Below are positions 15,229 to 23,334 of a stretch of 32,750 nt of DNA, piece by piece. The notes beneath the pieces are model-generated. The model searched no databases. It saw only the letters and a program-made list of their open reading frames with translations, and was not told the origin of the DNA. Position numbers and translations under genes: made by a program. Position 1 is the first letter of the stretch. Each line of letters begins with the position of its first letter. Origin of the DNA: Brasilonema sp. CT11 (GTDB lineage Bacteria; Cyanobacteriota; Cyanobacteriia; Cyanobacteriales; Nostocaceae); NCBI RefSeq assembly GCF_017982655.1, contig NZ_JABXYX010000086.1:1-32750 (forward strand), given 5' to 3'.

Positions 15229-15919
15229 ATTTAATGCCTTTAGTGCCGTTTTCGGGCTACTTTTGTTCCTTTATTTTGCATCAACACATAGAATGTGGCT
15301 TTTGGCTACAACCCTTGCGTTAACTAGGTTATAGCGATCCCAACGAAAAGATTAACTTTATAATCTTTTTAGATTTGTGTTATCTTTTTCAACTTTTTTG
15401 TTAACAAAGTGATACATTAATTGCGATGGATTAAGCATACTCGGTTTTAGCTGAAAATGATTGGGGATCAAAGCTACTTATGAATATAACGATGTGAGCC
15501 ACCTTTGAACTTCAGCCTTTGGGGACACTTTTTCAGATGCAATTAACTGTATCTTTAGGAAGAACTGACATGATTGAGTCGTCACTAAGATAAAATTTAA
15601 AAATTTATATAGATTATTTCTTTAGGAAGATGAAGTTTTTGGAAAAAAAGATAAAAATTTTGAGCCATTCATCACATGAGCACAAAACTATTTTGAGATA
15701 TATATCAGAAAAAGCTCACTGCACAATGCTAAGCCATTAGTCTTGAGTAGGATTAACGAAAGTAGAAAAAAGAATCAATGAACAACTTAGGAGCAGTCCC
15801 ACAGACGGCGCACCGCCCGTTATAAATGAAAGAAACACTCTTTCGGTGTTCGGCTTTGTTTATTCAGAGAATTCCAACAGTTCTGAATTAACCGATTGGT
15901 GAGTTTTTTGTTTAAATGT
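15229..15919. other. AT-rich intergenic region without a visible gene
   Basis: About 690 bases, mainly AT-rich, between two minus-strand genes. It must hold the promoter of the Cys-rich gene at its left end. I see no convincing small ORF or tRNA. Short repeats such as CTTTAGGAAGA (15554 and 15622) occur but form no clear structure. Confidence 0.5.
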
Positions 15920-16471
15920 TCAGGAGGACTTTGAAGATTGTTTAGCAGCACACACAGAACAGACACCCCAGCGGTGAAGTTCACCGGGTGGGGTCGGACA
16001 ATCACAGAGGGGACAAACAGGTAAATCGTGCGATCGCCCTTGCACTGTTCTAGCCCAATTTTGGAAAGCAGCATTGGCATCCTTAGCTTTAGGCGTCATA
16101 TCATCGTTTCTACTCATCGCATCACCCACGTAACTGGGATGTTCTTGAGGCGATATTGTTTGTTGTTCCTTGGGAGTGTTTTGAGGACGCTGCCATCGGG
16201 CTGTAGAAAAATGAATATCCTTCAAACCTATTGAGAGTTTTTGATTCAACTTTAAAATTAAGCGCTGGCGCTCAAAAGTTAGGTTCTGTGCCCAAGCTGC
16301 ACTTGAAGTTGCCACCCGCAAAACATCGCGCTCGATCAACAACGGTTTAGTGTGAGTAGCTACTACTGCTCCTACAACTTCAGCCCAACACGTGAGCAAA
16401 CGTTGAAATGGCTGCTCTTGCCATTCAGCTTGATCTGCCAAAACCTCTAAAATATCATTAATTGATTTCAA
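15920..16471 (-). CDS. dciA: DciA-like helicase-loading protein (DUF721) with zinc ribbon
   Basis: A 183-residue protein with an N-terminal DUF721/DciA domain (about 5-95): LEVLADQAEWQEQPF, LLTCWAEVVGAVVATHTKPL, then VLRVATSSAAWAQNLTFERQ and LILKLNQKL. DciA recruits the replicative helicase DnaB in bacteria lacking DnaC/DnaI. After a disordered linker (about 95-145), a C-terminal Cys cluster, C153, C156, C158, C171 and C174 (CPLCDCPTPPGELHRWGVC), looks like a zinc ribbon. This appendage is typical of cyanobacterial homologues as I recall them. The domain assignment is firm; the helicase-loading role is transferred from the family. Confidence 0.87.
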   Translation of the reverse strand: MKSINDILEVLADQAEWQEQPFQRLLTCWAEVVGAVVATHTKPLLIERDVLRVATSSAAWAQNLTFERQRLILKLNQKLSIGLKDIHFSTARWQRPQNTPKEQQTISPQEHPSYVGDAMSRNDDMTPKAKDANAAFQNWARTVQGRSHDLPVCPLCDCPTPPGELHRWGVCSVCAAKQSSKSS

Positions 16472-16688
16472 TGAAATTTACCTAACCCTCGCAAAAACTA
16501 CAGCACAGCTGTGAAATATATTTATAGCAATCCTAAATGATTAGTGAAATTTTTCATGAAGAACACTCGACAACCCCAACAGTGGTTTCACAACTAAAAT
16601 CGGACTGCTATATGATATTTATCGCGCTTGATTGGCAAAAATATATTTTTAAATGAATCCCACACTCCAGGTTTGAGGCAGATAGGCA
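16472..16688. promoter_or_regulatory. Divergent region between dciA and the SPOR-like gene
   Basis: About 215 AT-rich bases between divergent genes, carrying both promoters. GAGGCAGATAGGCA precedes ATG 16689. No other feature was found. Confidence 0.4.
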
Positions 16689-17897
16689 ATGAGTCAAAAT
16701 CCCCTAATAGATACGACGTCGTCGGGTACTCAATCTTCTAAAACAATAGGGTTGAAACCACCACTAGCAGCAGCACTGGCGAGTTTGGAAGTCCAACTAG
16801 ATCAAGAGTTAGCTCGATACCGACGTACACGAATTGGATACAGAACCCCAAGCCAATCCGGTGCAAGCATTTCCCCCAGCAATAAATTTCAACCGTTGAC
16901 TGCTATGAGTACAACAGGGGGCAATACAAAATTATCAGCAGAGGATAATCTCAAAGAAAGTTTCCGGAAATATGGACTGACAATAGGAAAAACACATACC
17001 TCAAATACTTTACTTCAGGAGGAATCTATTCTTCCTCAAACTGAAATTAACCCAGCCAAACCTACAGTACAAACTCAAGATCAGGTGAGTGCATCAGATA
17101 CAATATTCGATGCTTTGTTAGCACCGGAAACCTCCCAACCGCTTACCTCAGCTTCGTCAAAAACACATCTACAATCAAATGTAGATTCAATCCCAACCAA
17201 CTCTGCCGAAGCACAAATTTCAACAGCGTCAAATGCCATTGTCGTACAGACACAAATCCAGGAACCAAGTCAGAGTCAGAGGGAAAATGTCTCAAACTCA
17301 CAACAAAATACAAGCAAAGAACCAAATGACTACTTGGAATCGTCTGAAGCGCTACTGAGAAGTTTAGTAGAAGAAGAACCAAAGACTCAAGCACCAAAGA
17401 ATTCTAAGAATAGTCTGCTATCTCCCTTGGGCATTGGCTCGATGTTACTACTATTCTTAGGAAGTTTGACGCTGGGCTACATCGTCTTCAATTTCCAGAG
17501 CTTGCCACAAGTTACTTTTAATCGATTATTTTCGCAAAATACGCCGAAAACGGCTCAAAAGACGTCAGAAAGTCACAAAAATGTGAAAACTGTAGCTCAA
17601 CCAACCTTCACACCCATACCTAACCTTGGACAGAACTCTACGCCCAACTCAAAAGCAACAACTTCCCAAAAGCCGGATACAGAAATCAAACCGTCAGCAG
17701 ATGGGTTTTATCATGTGATTATAGACAATCAAGGCGATCGCGCTTTTGCCTCTGCACGGCAAGTCGTTCGCGATGCTTACTTATCACCCGACGGTAAAAT
17801 TATTTATCTGGGTGCCCTCAAGAAAAAACAGGAAGCACAATCACTCCTCAAAGAATTACAAGCGCAAGGCATTAATGCCAAAATTCAGCAGCCTTAA
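16689..17897 (+). CDS. Single-pass membrane protein with SPOR-like C-terminus
   Basis: A 402-residue protein with unusual layout. A short conserved N-terminal segment (about 20-55, LKPPLAAALASLEVQLDQEL then ARYRRTRIGYRTP) is followed by about 190 residues of Ser/Thr/Gln-rich, probably disordered sequence. One membrane helix lies at about 243-268 (IGSMLLLFLGSLTLGYIVF), then another low-complexity linker. A compact C-terminal domain (about 335-402) starts FYHVIIDNQGDRAFASARQV and ends LGALKKKQEAQSLLKELQAQ. That domain has the strand-helix pattern of SPOR domains, which bind denuded glycan strands at division sites, so a cell-wall role is plausible. The topology would put this domain outside the cytoplasm. 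Confidence 0.85.
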   Translation: MSQNPLIDTTSSGTQSSKTIGLKPPLAAALASLEVQLDQELARYRRTRIGYRTPSQSGASISPSNKFQPLTAMSTTGGNTKLSAEDNLKESFRKYGLTIGKTHTSNTLLQEESILPQTEINPAKPTVQTQDQVSASDTIFDALLAPETSQPLTSASSKTHLQSNVDSIPTNSAEAQISTASNAIVVQTQIQEPSQSQRENVSNSQQNTSKEPNDYLESSEALLRSLVEEEPKTQAPKNSKNSLLSPLGIGSMLLLFLGSLTLGYIVFNFQSLPQVTFNRLFSQNTPKTAQKTSESHKNVKTVAQPTFTPIPNLGQNSTPNSKATTSQKPDTEIKPSADGFYHVIIDNQGDRAFASARQVVRDAYLSPDGKIIYLGALKKKQEAQSLLKELQAQGINAKIQQP

Positions 17898-17936
17898 GGT
17901 AGTTGACGCAGCTCTAAAAGGGGATATGGAATAGGA

Positions 17937-18143
17937 GTTATCAGTTATCAGTGAGTCAGCGCTGCAGGAGGGGAGCCACTGCGTTGGACGGGTTTCCCGG
18001 CTTGTAGACGCCCGGAGGGCGGCTTCCCGCAGGGTAGCATGTGGCGTTCTCCCTCCGTAGGCGACGGGCGTTCCCGATAGCCGTAAGGCGTGGCGTTAGC
18101 CATAGGGTTATCAGTTGGTAGCTGATAACTGATAACTGATAAC
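17937..18143. repeat. Dispersed palindromic repeat, copy B, inside an inverted repeat
   Basis: GTTATCAGTTATCAG (17937-17951) and CTGATAACTGATAAC (18122-18136, with one more unit to 18143) are inverted repeats bounding a GC-rich block. The block contains the 36-base core at 18073-18108 shared with copies A and C, preceded by CCCTCCGTAGGCGAC. The left half also carries GGGAGCCACTGCGTTG, related to sequences at 26036 and 32719. It lies between the SPOR-like gene and pspA. Confidence 0.85.
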
Positions 18144-18181
18144 CCTTACATCCCAATTTAAAAGTTCATCGAGGGTAGGAC

Positions 18182-18880
18182 ATGGGACTCATTGACCGTA
18201 TCAGGCGGGTGATTCGCGCTAATCTCAATAGCTTAACTGCCAGTGCAGAAGATCCAGAAAAAATTCTCGAAGAAACTGTCCAACAGATGCAGGAGAATTT
18301 GATGCAATTGCGACAAGGGATAGCGCAAGCGATCGCCACCCAAAAGCGCACAGAACGACAAATGGCTAATGCTCAGTCTATCGCAGAAGAATGGTATCGC
18401 CGCGCTCAACTTGCACTGCAACAAGGTAACGAATCTTTAGCACGCGAAGCTCTTACCAAACGGCGAGCATATCAACAAACGGGTGAAGCTCTTGCCACTC
18501 AGATAGACGAACAAAGTACTGTTGTGGCTAGAATCAAAAAAGATATGCGCACCTTAGAGTTAAAAATTGCCGAAGCAAAAACAAAAAAAGATATGTACAT
18601 TGCTCGCGCTCGTTCTGCTGAAGCATCATACAAACTTCAAGAAATGTTGGGCACAAGTTCCAGCTTAGATGGCATCAAAGCATTTGAGCGTATGGAAGAA
18701 AAAGTTTTGCAGCTAGAAGCTCAAACAGAAGCTATTTCCACAACGAGTAAAGATGCTTTGGCTCAGCAATTTGCTTCTTTGGAACAGGCTGGTGATGTTG
18801 ATACAGAACTAGCAGCACTGCAAAACCAGCTTTCCACTGAATCACAAAAAAGACAACAGCTACCTAAAACTCCAGATTGA
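18182..18880 (+). CDS. pspA: PspA/IM30 family protein (PspA-like)
   Basis: A 232-residue ESCRT-III-like membrane-remodelling protein, almost wholly helical coiled coil. It begins with the family's amphipathic helix MGLIDRIRRVIRANLNSLTA and EDPEKILEETVQQMQENL, and includes KKDMYIARARSAEASYKLQE and SLDGIKAFERMEEKVLQLEA. It lacks the extra C-terminal helix seen in Vipp1, so by length it is the PspA-type partner of the gene at 19048. It probably guards membrane integrity under stress. The pair is 167 bases apart on the same strand. Confidence 0.92.
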   Translation: MGLIDRIRRVIRANLNSLTASAEDPEKILEETVQQMQENLMQLRQGIAQAIATQKRTERQMANAQSIAEEWYRRAQLALQQGNESLAREALTKRRAYQQTGEALATQIDEQSTVVARIKKDMRTLELKIAEAKTKKDMYIARARSAEASYKLQEMLGTSSSLDGIKAFERMEEKVLQLEAQTEAISTTSKDALAQQFASLEQAGDVDTELAALQNQLSTESQKRQQLPKTPD

Positions 18881-19047
18881 TGAAGATTGGGCAATGATCT
18901 AACTTGCAGCTTATCTTAAAAAGATAAGGACACTTTCGTCAGCGTCAATCCAAACCGGAACGATTACATTGAAATAAGTAGCTATGAAATAGTAAAAAAC
19001 CTAACTACCCAACTAGGCGCGTAAATCACAAGAGGAAAAACAAAGTT

Positions 19048-19821
19048 ATGGGATTATTTGACCGCATGAAACGAGTCGTCAGTGCCAACCTGAACGACCT
19101 AGTCAGTAAAGCCGAAGATCCAGAAAAAATGCTGGAACAAGCCGTCTTAGAAATGCAGGAAGACTTGGTACAGCTAAAACAGGGCGTAGCTCAGGCAATA
19201 GCAGCCCAAAAACGGACTGAGAAACAGTACAATGATGCTCAGAACGAAATCAATAAGTGGCAGCGCAACGCTCAACTGGCACTGCAAAAAGGTGAAGAAA
19301 ACTTAGCAAGACAAGCACTGGAGCGTAAAAAAACTTTTACTGACACATCAAATGCACTCAAAGCCAGTCTAGATCAGCAAACTGGTCAGGTTGAGACTCT
19401 CAAGCGCAACTTAATCCAACTGGAAAGCAAAATTTCTGAGGCAAAGACCAAAAAAGAAATGCTCAGAGCACGGATTACGGCTGCAAAAGCTCAAGAGCAA
19501 CTTCAAGGCATGGTGCGTGGTATGAATACCAGCAGTGCTATGGCTGCTTTTGAACGCATGGAAGAAAAAGTTTTGACACAAGAAGCCCGTGCTCAGTCAG
19601 CAGCTGAGTTGGCGGGTGCAGATCTAGAAAACCAATTTGCATCTTTGGAAGCTAGCGATGTTGATGATGAATTGGCAGCTTTGAAAGCGCAAATGTCTTT
19701 ACCCGGAGGTTCACCAAATCAACCCCAACTACCGGAACAAACCACTCCTCCAAAATCAAATAAAAATGAAGTGGTTGATGCTGAGTTGGATTCGCTACGC
19801 AAGCAATTGGATCAAATGTAA
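19048..19821 (+). CDS. vipp1: Vipp1/IM30, thylakoid membrane remodelling protein
   Basis: A 257-residue paralogue of the preceding gene, needed for thylakoid biogenesis and maintenance in cyanobacteria and chloroplasts. The N-terminal amphipathic helix is MGLFDRMKRVVSANLNDLVS, followed by KAEDPEKMLEQAVLEMQEDL and a central INKWQRNAQLALQKGEENLA. GMNTSSAMAAFERMEEKVLT and DVDDELAALKAQM come next, and then the diagnostic Vipp1 C-terminal extension: a Pro/Gln linker and a last helix NEVVDAELDSLRKQLDQM (about 238-257). It forms rings and rods on membranes. AGAGG upstream gives a good ribosome-binding site, and a strong terminator follows. Confidence 0.95.
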   Translation: MGLFDRMKRVVSANLNDLVSKAEDPEKMLEQAVLEMQEDLVQLKQGVAQAIAAQKRTEKQYNDAQNEINKWQRNAQLALQKGEENLARQALERKKTFTDTSNALKASLDQQTGQVETLKRNLIQLESKISEAKTKKEMLRARITAAKAQEQLQGMVRGMNTSSAMAAFERMEEKVLTQEARAQSAAELAGADLENQFASLEASDVDDELAALKAQMSLPGGSPNQPQLPEQTTPPKSNKNEVVDAELDSLRKQLDQM

Positions 19822-19880
19822 TTTTTACACTGACAAGCGCTCTGTGTTGGGTTCACCACAAGCGGATTTATACTACTTTC

Positions 19881-19940
19881 AAGAGAAACCTTGATATTCT
19901 TTTGTGTTTTTGACAAAGAGTTTATCAAGGTTTCTCTTTT
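19881..19940 (+). terminator. Terminator of vipp1
   Basis: A 16-base perfect inverted repeat, AAGAGAAACCTTGATA and TATCAAGGTTTCTCTT, with a 26-base loop and T residues after the second arm. It lies about 60 bases after the vipp1 stop. Confidence 0.8.
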
Positions 19941-20115
19941 AGCGTGTTAAGCAGCCGCGCGTTGAATTTGCAGCCTTATTTTGTTCTAGTCAATCATTCA
20001 AACCCTCTTCTTAACTTGGTCGTTAATGTATTGACTTGTACCGAGTCAATAAGGTAATGAATATTTATCAAGACAATTGGGATAGTTTTCAAACTAAAAA
20101 AAGATAAAAATAAAC

Positions 20116-21276
20116 ATGAAAGCAATCCCATTCATGCAGCTGCGATTAATTCTGCTCGGATTGATCCCGTTAGTTCTGATAAGTCCAGGTTGGAGCTACA
20201 CTAAAGCGAAGCAGGAAGTCAGTGACTTGAAGACTCGCAATTTTTTGACACAGCTTCGTACTGATACTCCACAAAGTAATTTATCTAAAAAAGATATACC
20301 GACTCCAGAGACATTGCAACAAGTCCTTAAGGAAGCCTACGAAACTTTCAAAGGAGTCAATGAAGGAAAGAATGCCGACTATATTCCATTTCTAGCAAAG
20401 GCAGATCCCAACTTATTCGGAATTGTGATCGCAACCGTTGATGGAAAGGTTTACGAGATTGGCGATTCAAAGTACCCGTTTAGTATGCAATCGGTGAGCA
20501 AGGTTTTTACCTTTGCCCATGTACTACAGACTCTGGGTAGCAATGCGGTTGAGGAAAAAATAGGAGTTAATGCAACAGGCTTGCCTTTCAACTCGTTTAT
20601 AGCAATTGAACTAAATGAGACGCGTAGTGTCAATCCGTTGGTCAACGCGGGTGCTATTACTACTGTTAGTTTCGTCCCAGGTAACACTTCTGAAGAGCGA
20701 TGGAATCAGATAATCGGAACGATGAGCGATTTTGCCGGTCGTTCGCTTTCAGTCCAAGAGGAAGTCTATCGTTCTGAATCCGAAACCAACTTGCGTAATC
20801 GAGCAATTGTCCAACTGCTGGATAGCTATAACAAGCTTGGCAGCGATCCCTTGGAGTCGCTGGATCTGTATACTCGGCAATGTTCTATAGAAGTAACAGC
20901 ACGCGATCTAGCGTTGATGAGTGCAACGCTGGCAAATGGCGGGGTTAATCCAATCACTTCAAAGCGAGTCCTCGATCAAAATTACGTCCCCAAAGTGCTG
21001 GCTGTTATGTTAACCAACGGACTTTATGAGGATTCAGGCACCTGGGCTTACGAGGTTGGATTACCAGCTAAAAGTGGTGTTTCTGGCGGAATTATAGCAG
21101 TTGTTCCAGGTAAGTTTGCGATCGCCACTTACTCACCTCCATTGGATAAAGCTGGCAACAGCTTCCGTGGGCAAAAAGCAATAGAGTACATTACTAGCAA
21201 GCTTGGTGTTAATATATTTTCGGGCGCAACATCAATAACCCAAGTTGCTAGTTATCCGAAGCAAGGGGGTCAGTAA
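20116..21276 (+). CDS. glsA: Exported glutaminase (GlsA family)
   Basis: Glutaminase of the serine-dependent, beta-lactamase-fold family, hydrolysing glutamine to glutamate and ammonia. The catalytic Ser126-Val-Ser-Lys129 lies in FSMQSVSKVFTFA. Other family landmarks are PFNSFIAIE, NPLVNAGAI, a SETNLRNRAIVQLL segment, DLYTRQCSIEVTARDLALMS and the KSGVSGGIIAVVPGKFAIAT loop. At 386 residues it is longer than the usual 300-330. The extra N-terminus contains a hydrophobic segment LILLGLIPLVLISPGWS that looks like a signal peptide or anchor, implying a periplasmic or membrane-bound enzyme. The family assignment is secure, the location is predicted. Confidence 0.92.
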   Translation: MKAIPFMQLRLILLGLIPLVLISPGWSYTKAKQEVSDLKTRNFLTQLRTDTPQSNLSKKDIPTPETLQQVLKEAYETFKGVNEGKNADYIPFLAKADPNLFGIVIATVDGKVYEIGDSKYPFSMQSVSKVFTFAHVLQTLGSNAVEEKIGVNATGLPFNSFIAIELNETRSVNPLVNAGAITTVSFVPGNTSEERWNQIIGTMSDFAGRSLSVQEEVYRSESETNLRNRAIVQLLDSYNKLGSDPLESLDLYTRQCSIEVTARDLALMSATLANGGVNPITSKRVLDQNYVPKVLAVMLTNGLYEDSGTWAYEVGLPAKSGVSGGIIAVVPGKFAIATYSPPLDKAGNSFRGQKAIEYITSKLGVNIFSGATSITQVASYPKQGGQ

Positions 21277-21536
21277 AGCAAGAAAGGCTTATGGAATACC
21301 GTGATAGTGAAGGATTTACGGCGATTCAGTTAAATGAAACAATTGACATCTATAGCTATAGTCGATGAACTGTTACAAAAGATTGGATATTGTGAAGACA
21401 ACCACAACCAGATGACAACACTGGCACGTAGCGTCATTTTTTAAGAAAGCGGATAAATCCTGTGGGTATTGTCCTCAGATTGGGATAGAGTAGTCTGTGG
21501 GCAAGTTATGATGAATGGGTATTGCTGGAGAGTGCA
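21277..21536. other. Intergenic region with short overlapping ORFs
   Basis: Two short frames are visible. One starts at ATG 21291 (25 codons, MEYRDSEGFTAIQLNETIDI onward). The other starts at ATG 21334 (36 codons, MKQLTSIAIVDELLQKIGYC onward) and ends at a TAA after VIF. Both read as if real protein was once encoded here, but neither is recognised. They may be debris of a lost gene. Confidence 0.35.
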
Positions 21537-21866
21537 ATGAGCAGCAGTGTTGTAACCATAACTGATGCTGAGTTTGAAACCGAAGTGTTGAAAGCCAATA
21601 AGCCTGTATTAATTTATTTTTGGGCTTCCTGGTGTGGACCTTGTCAATTGATGTCGCCACTGGTAAACTCCGCAGCTACCACTTACAGCGATCGCCTGAA
21701 AGTGGTCAAAATCGAAGTTGATCCTAACCCAGTAGCAGTCAAGCAGTACCAGGTCGAAGGTGTACCAGCCTTCAGACTTCTTCAAGGAGACAAACTTTTG
21801 GCATCCACTGAGGGAGTCATCAGCAAAGACAAATTACTCAGCCTCTTAGATTCTCATCTCAATTAG
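21537..21866 (+). CDS. Thioredoxin
   Basis: A 109-residue thioredoxin with the canonical active site WASWCGPC (Cys33, Cys36) and the cis-proline loop GVPAF. It reduces disulfides in target enzymes; in cyanobacteria such proteins link photosynthetic reducing power to metabolism. ATG 21537 is preferred over an in-frame TTG at 21522: GGAG lies 6 bases upstream of the ATG, and SSSVVTITDAEFE is a typical thioredoxin beginning. Several thioredoxin types exist in cyanobacteria; I cannot name this one with certainty. It is followed after 85 bases by an aminotransferase gene on the same strand. Confidence 0.93.
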   Translation: MSSSVVTITDAEFETEVLKANKPVLIYFWASWCGPCQLMSPLVNSAATTYSDRLKVVKIEVDPNPVAVKQYQVEGVPAFRLLQGDKLLASTEGVISKDKLLSLLDSHLN

Positions 21867-21951
21867 TCATTTGTCGTTAGTCCTGAGTCCTTAGTCCCTT
21901 GCTAAAGACTTAAGGACTAAATGACAATTGACTTAGGACAAAGGACGAAAA
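21867..21951. repeat. Short inverted-repeat spacer
   Basis: TTAGTCATTTGTCGTTAGTC with a later GGACTAAATGACAATTGAC, plus TAGTCCTGAGTCCTTAGTCC and its inverse pieces, form nested imperfect palindromes. Similar ATTTGTC/GACAAATGAC material lies at 24454-24484. This is a common cyanobacterial spacer repeat type. Confidence 0.5.
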
Positions 21952-23154
21952 ATGCAGTTTGCTAAACGTATACAACCCCTGGAATCAAATGTATTTGCTG
22001 ATATGGACAAAGCCAAAACAAAAGCTTTGGCTTGTGGACAAGAGTTAATAGATTTGTCCCTGGGGTCTTCAGATTTATCAGCTGAGGCGCACGTTATTGA
22101 GGCGATCGCCCAATCTTTACACAACCCAAGTACCCACGGCTACTTACTATTTCACGGTACTCAAGTTTTTCGCCAAGCAGCCGCAAGCTGGTATACTGAA
22201 AGATTTGGTATTCCCGTCAATCCAGAAACAGAGGTACTGCCCCTCATTGGCTCCCAAGAAGGCACAGCACATTTGCCTCTAGCAGTCCTCAACCCAGGAG
22301 ATTTCGCCCTATTGCTTGATCCGGGTTACCCCTCCCATGCAGGGGGAGTCCACTTGGCGAACGGTCAAATTTACCCAATGCCAATACGGGCAGAAAACGG
22401 GTTTCTACCTGTGTTTACAGATATTCCGACGCCTGTATTAGCACAGTCGCGGATGATGGTCTTAAGCTATCCTCATAATCCAACTGCGGCGATCGCACCG
22501 CTATCCTTCTTTAAAGAAGCAGTTAGTTTTTGTCAGCAACACAATATCGTTCTAGTCCACGATTTCCCCTACGTAGATTTGATCTTTGAGGAAAGTAACG
22601 ACTCAGAACTAGGAACCGAGAATTGGGACAGATCCCTTGCTCCCTCAATTCTACAAGCTGATCCAGACAAAAGCGTCTCAATTGAGTTTTTCACCCTCTC
22701 CAAGTCATACAACATGGGCGGCTTCCGTATTGGGTACGCCATCGGTAATGCCCAGTTAATTAATGCTTTACGCCAGATAAAAGCAGCAGTTGATTTTAAT
22801 CAGTATCGGGGAATTTTGAACGGTGCTGTTGCTGCCCTGACAGGTCCACAGACTGGGGTCAAAACCTCTGTTAACACTTTGCGCCAACGCCGAGATACTT
22901 TTGTCACCGCTTTACACCGTATTGGTTGGTATGTTCCCACGCCCAAGGCAACAATGTATATTTGGGCAAAGTTACCAGAACGGTGGAGTCAAGATTCTAT
23001 CGGATTTTGTACTCAACTCGTAGAAAAAACAGGCGTAGCTGCCTCACCAGGTGCAGGCTTTGGTAAATCTGGAGAAGGATATGTCCGCTTTGCCTTAGTG
23101 CATGATACACCAGTATTGGAAACTGCTGTTGAGAGAATTGCAAAGTTTTTATAA
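21952..23154 (+). CDS. PLP-dependent class I/II aminotransferase
   Basis: A 400-residue fold-type I aminotransferase. The pyridoxal-phosphate lysine is Lys251 in TLSKSYNMGGFRIGYAIGN. Supporting motifs are GSQEGTAHLPLAVLNPGDF, DPGYPSHAGG, YPHNPTAA (Asn binding the cofactor) and the C-terminal VRFALVH with the substrate-carboxylate Arg. The sequence resembles the LL-diaminopimelate/aspartate aminotransferase group (COG0436), but it does not begin like the canonical cyanobacterial DapL, so the amino-acid substrate is left open. Thioredoxin lies upstream and thiL downstream on the same strand, with no proof of an operon. Confidence 0.88.
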   Translation: MQFAKRIQPLESNVFADMDKAKTKALACGQELIDLSLGSSDLSAEAHVIEAIAQSLHNPSTHGYLLFHGTQVFRQAAASWYTERFGIPVNPETEVLPLIGSQEGTAHLPLAVLNPGDFALLLDPGYPSHAGGVHLANGQIYPMPIRAENGFLPVFTDIPTPVLAQSRMMVLSYPHNPTAAIAPLSFFKEAVSFCQQHNIVLVHDFPYVDLIFEESNDSELGTENWDRSLAPSILQADPDKSVSIEFFTLSKSYNMGGFRIGYAIGNAQLINALRQIKAAVDFNQYRGILNGAVAALTGPQTGVKTSVNTLRQRRDTFVTALHRIGWYVPTPKATMYIWAKLPERWSQDSIGFCTQLVEKTGVAASPGAGFGKSGEGYVRFALVHDTPVLETAVERIAKFL

Positions 23155-23334
23155 GAAAAATTATCACGAGTCGTTTCTGTGCATTTCCTGCAAAAGTAAA
23201 TTTTTTTAAAATGAAACCACAGATACGCACAAGATAAATTATCTAAACTATCTGCCTGCATTAGTGGTTCCAAATAGCTTTAAACAGGATTTTTGCAAAG
23301 TATCAAAATAATAGTCCAAAGCACAAAAGTTACT

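Noticed and set aside
15820-16080. Minus-strand ORF overlapping the end of dciA
   Set aside because: It overlaps the conserved Cys-cluster coding region in another frame and has no family features.
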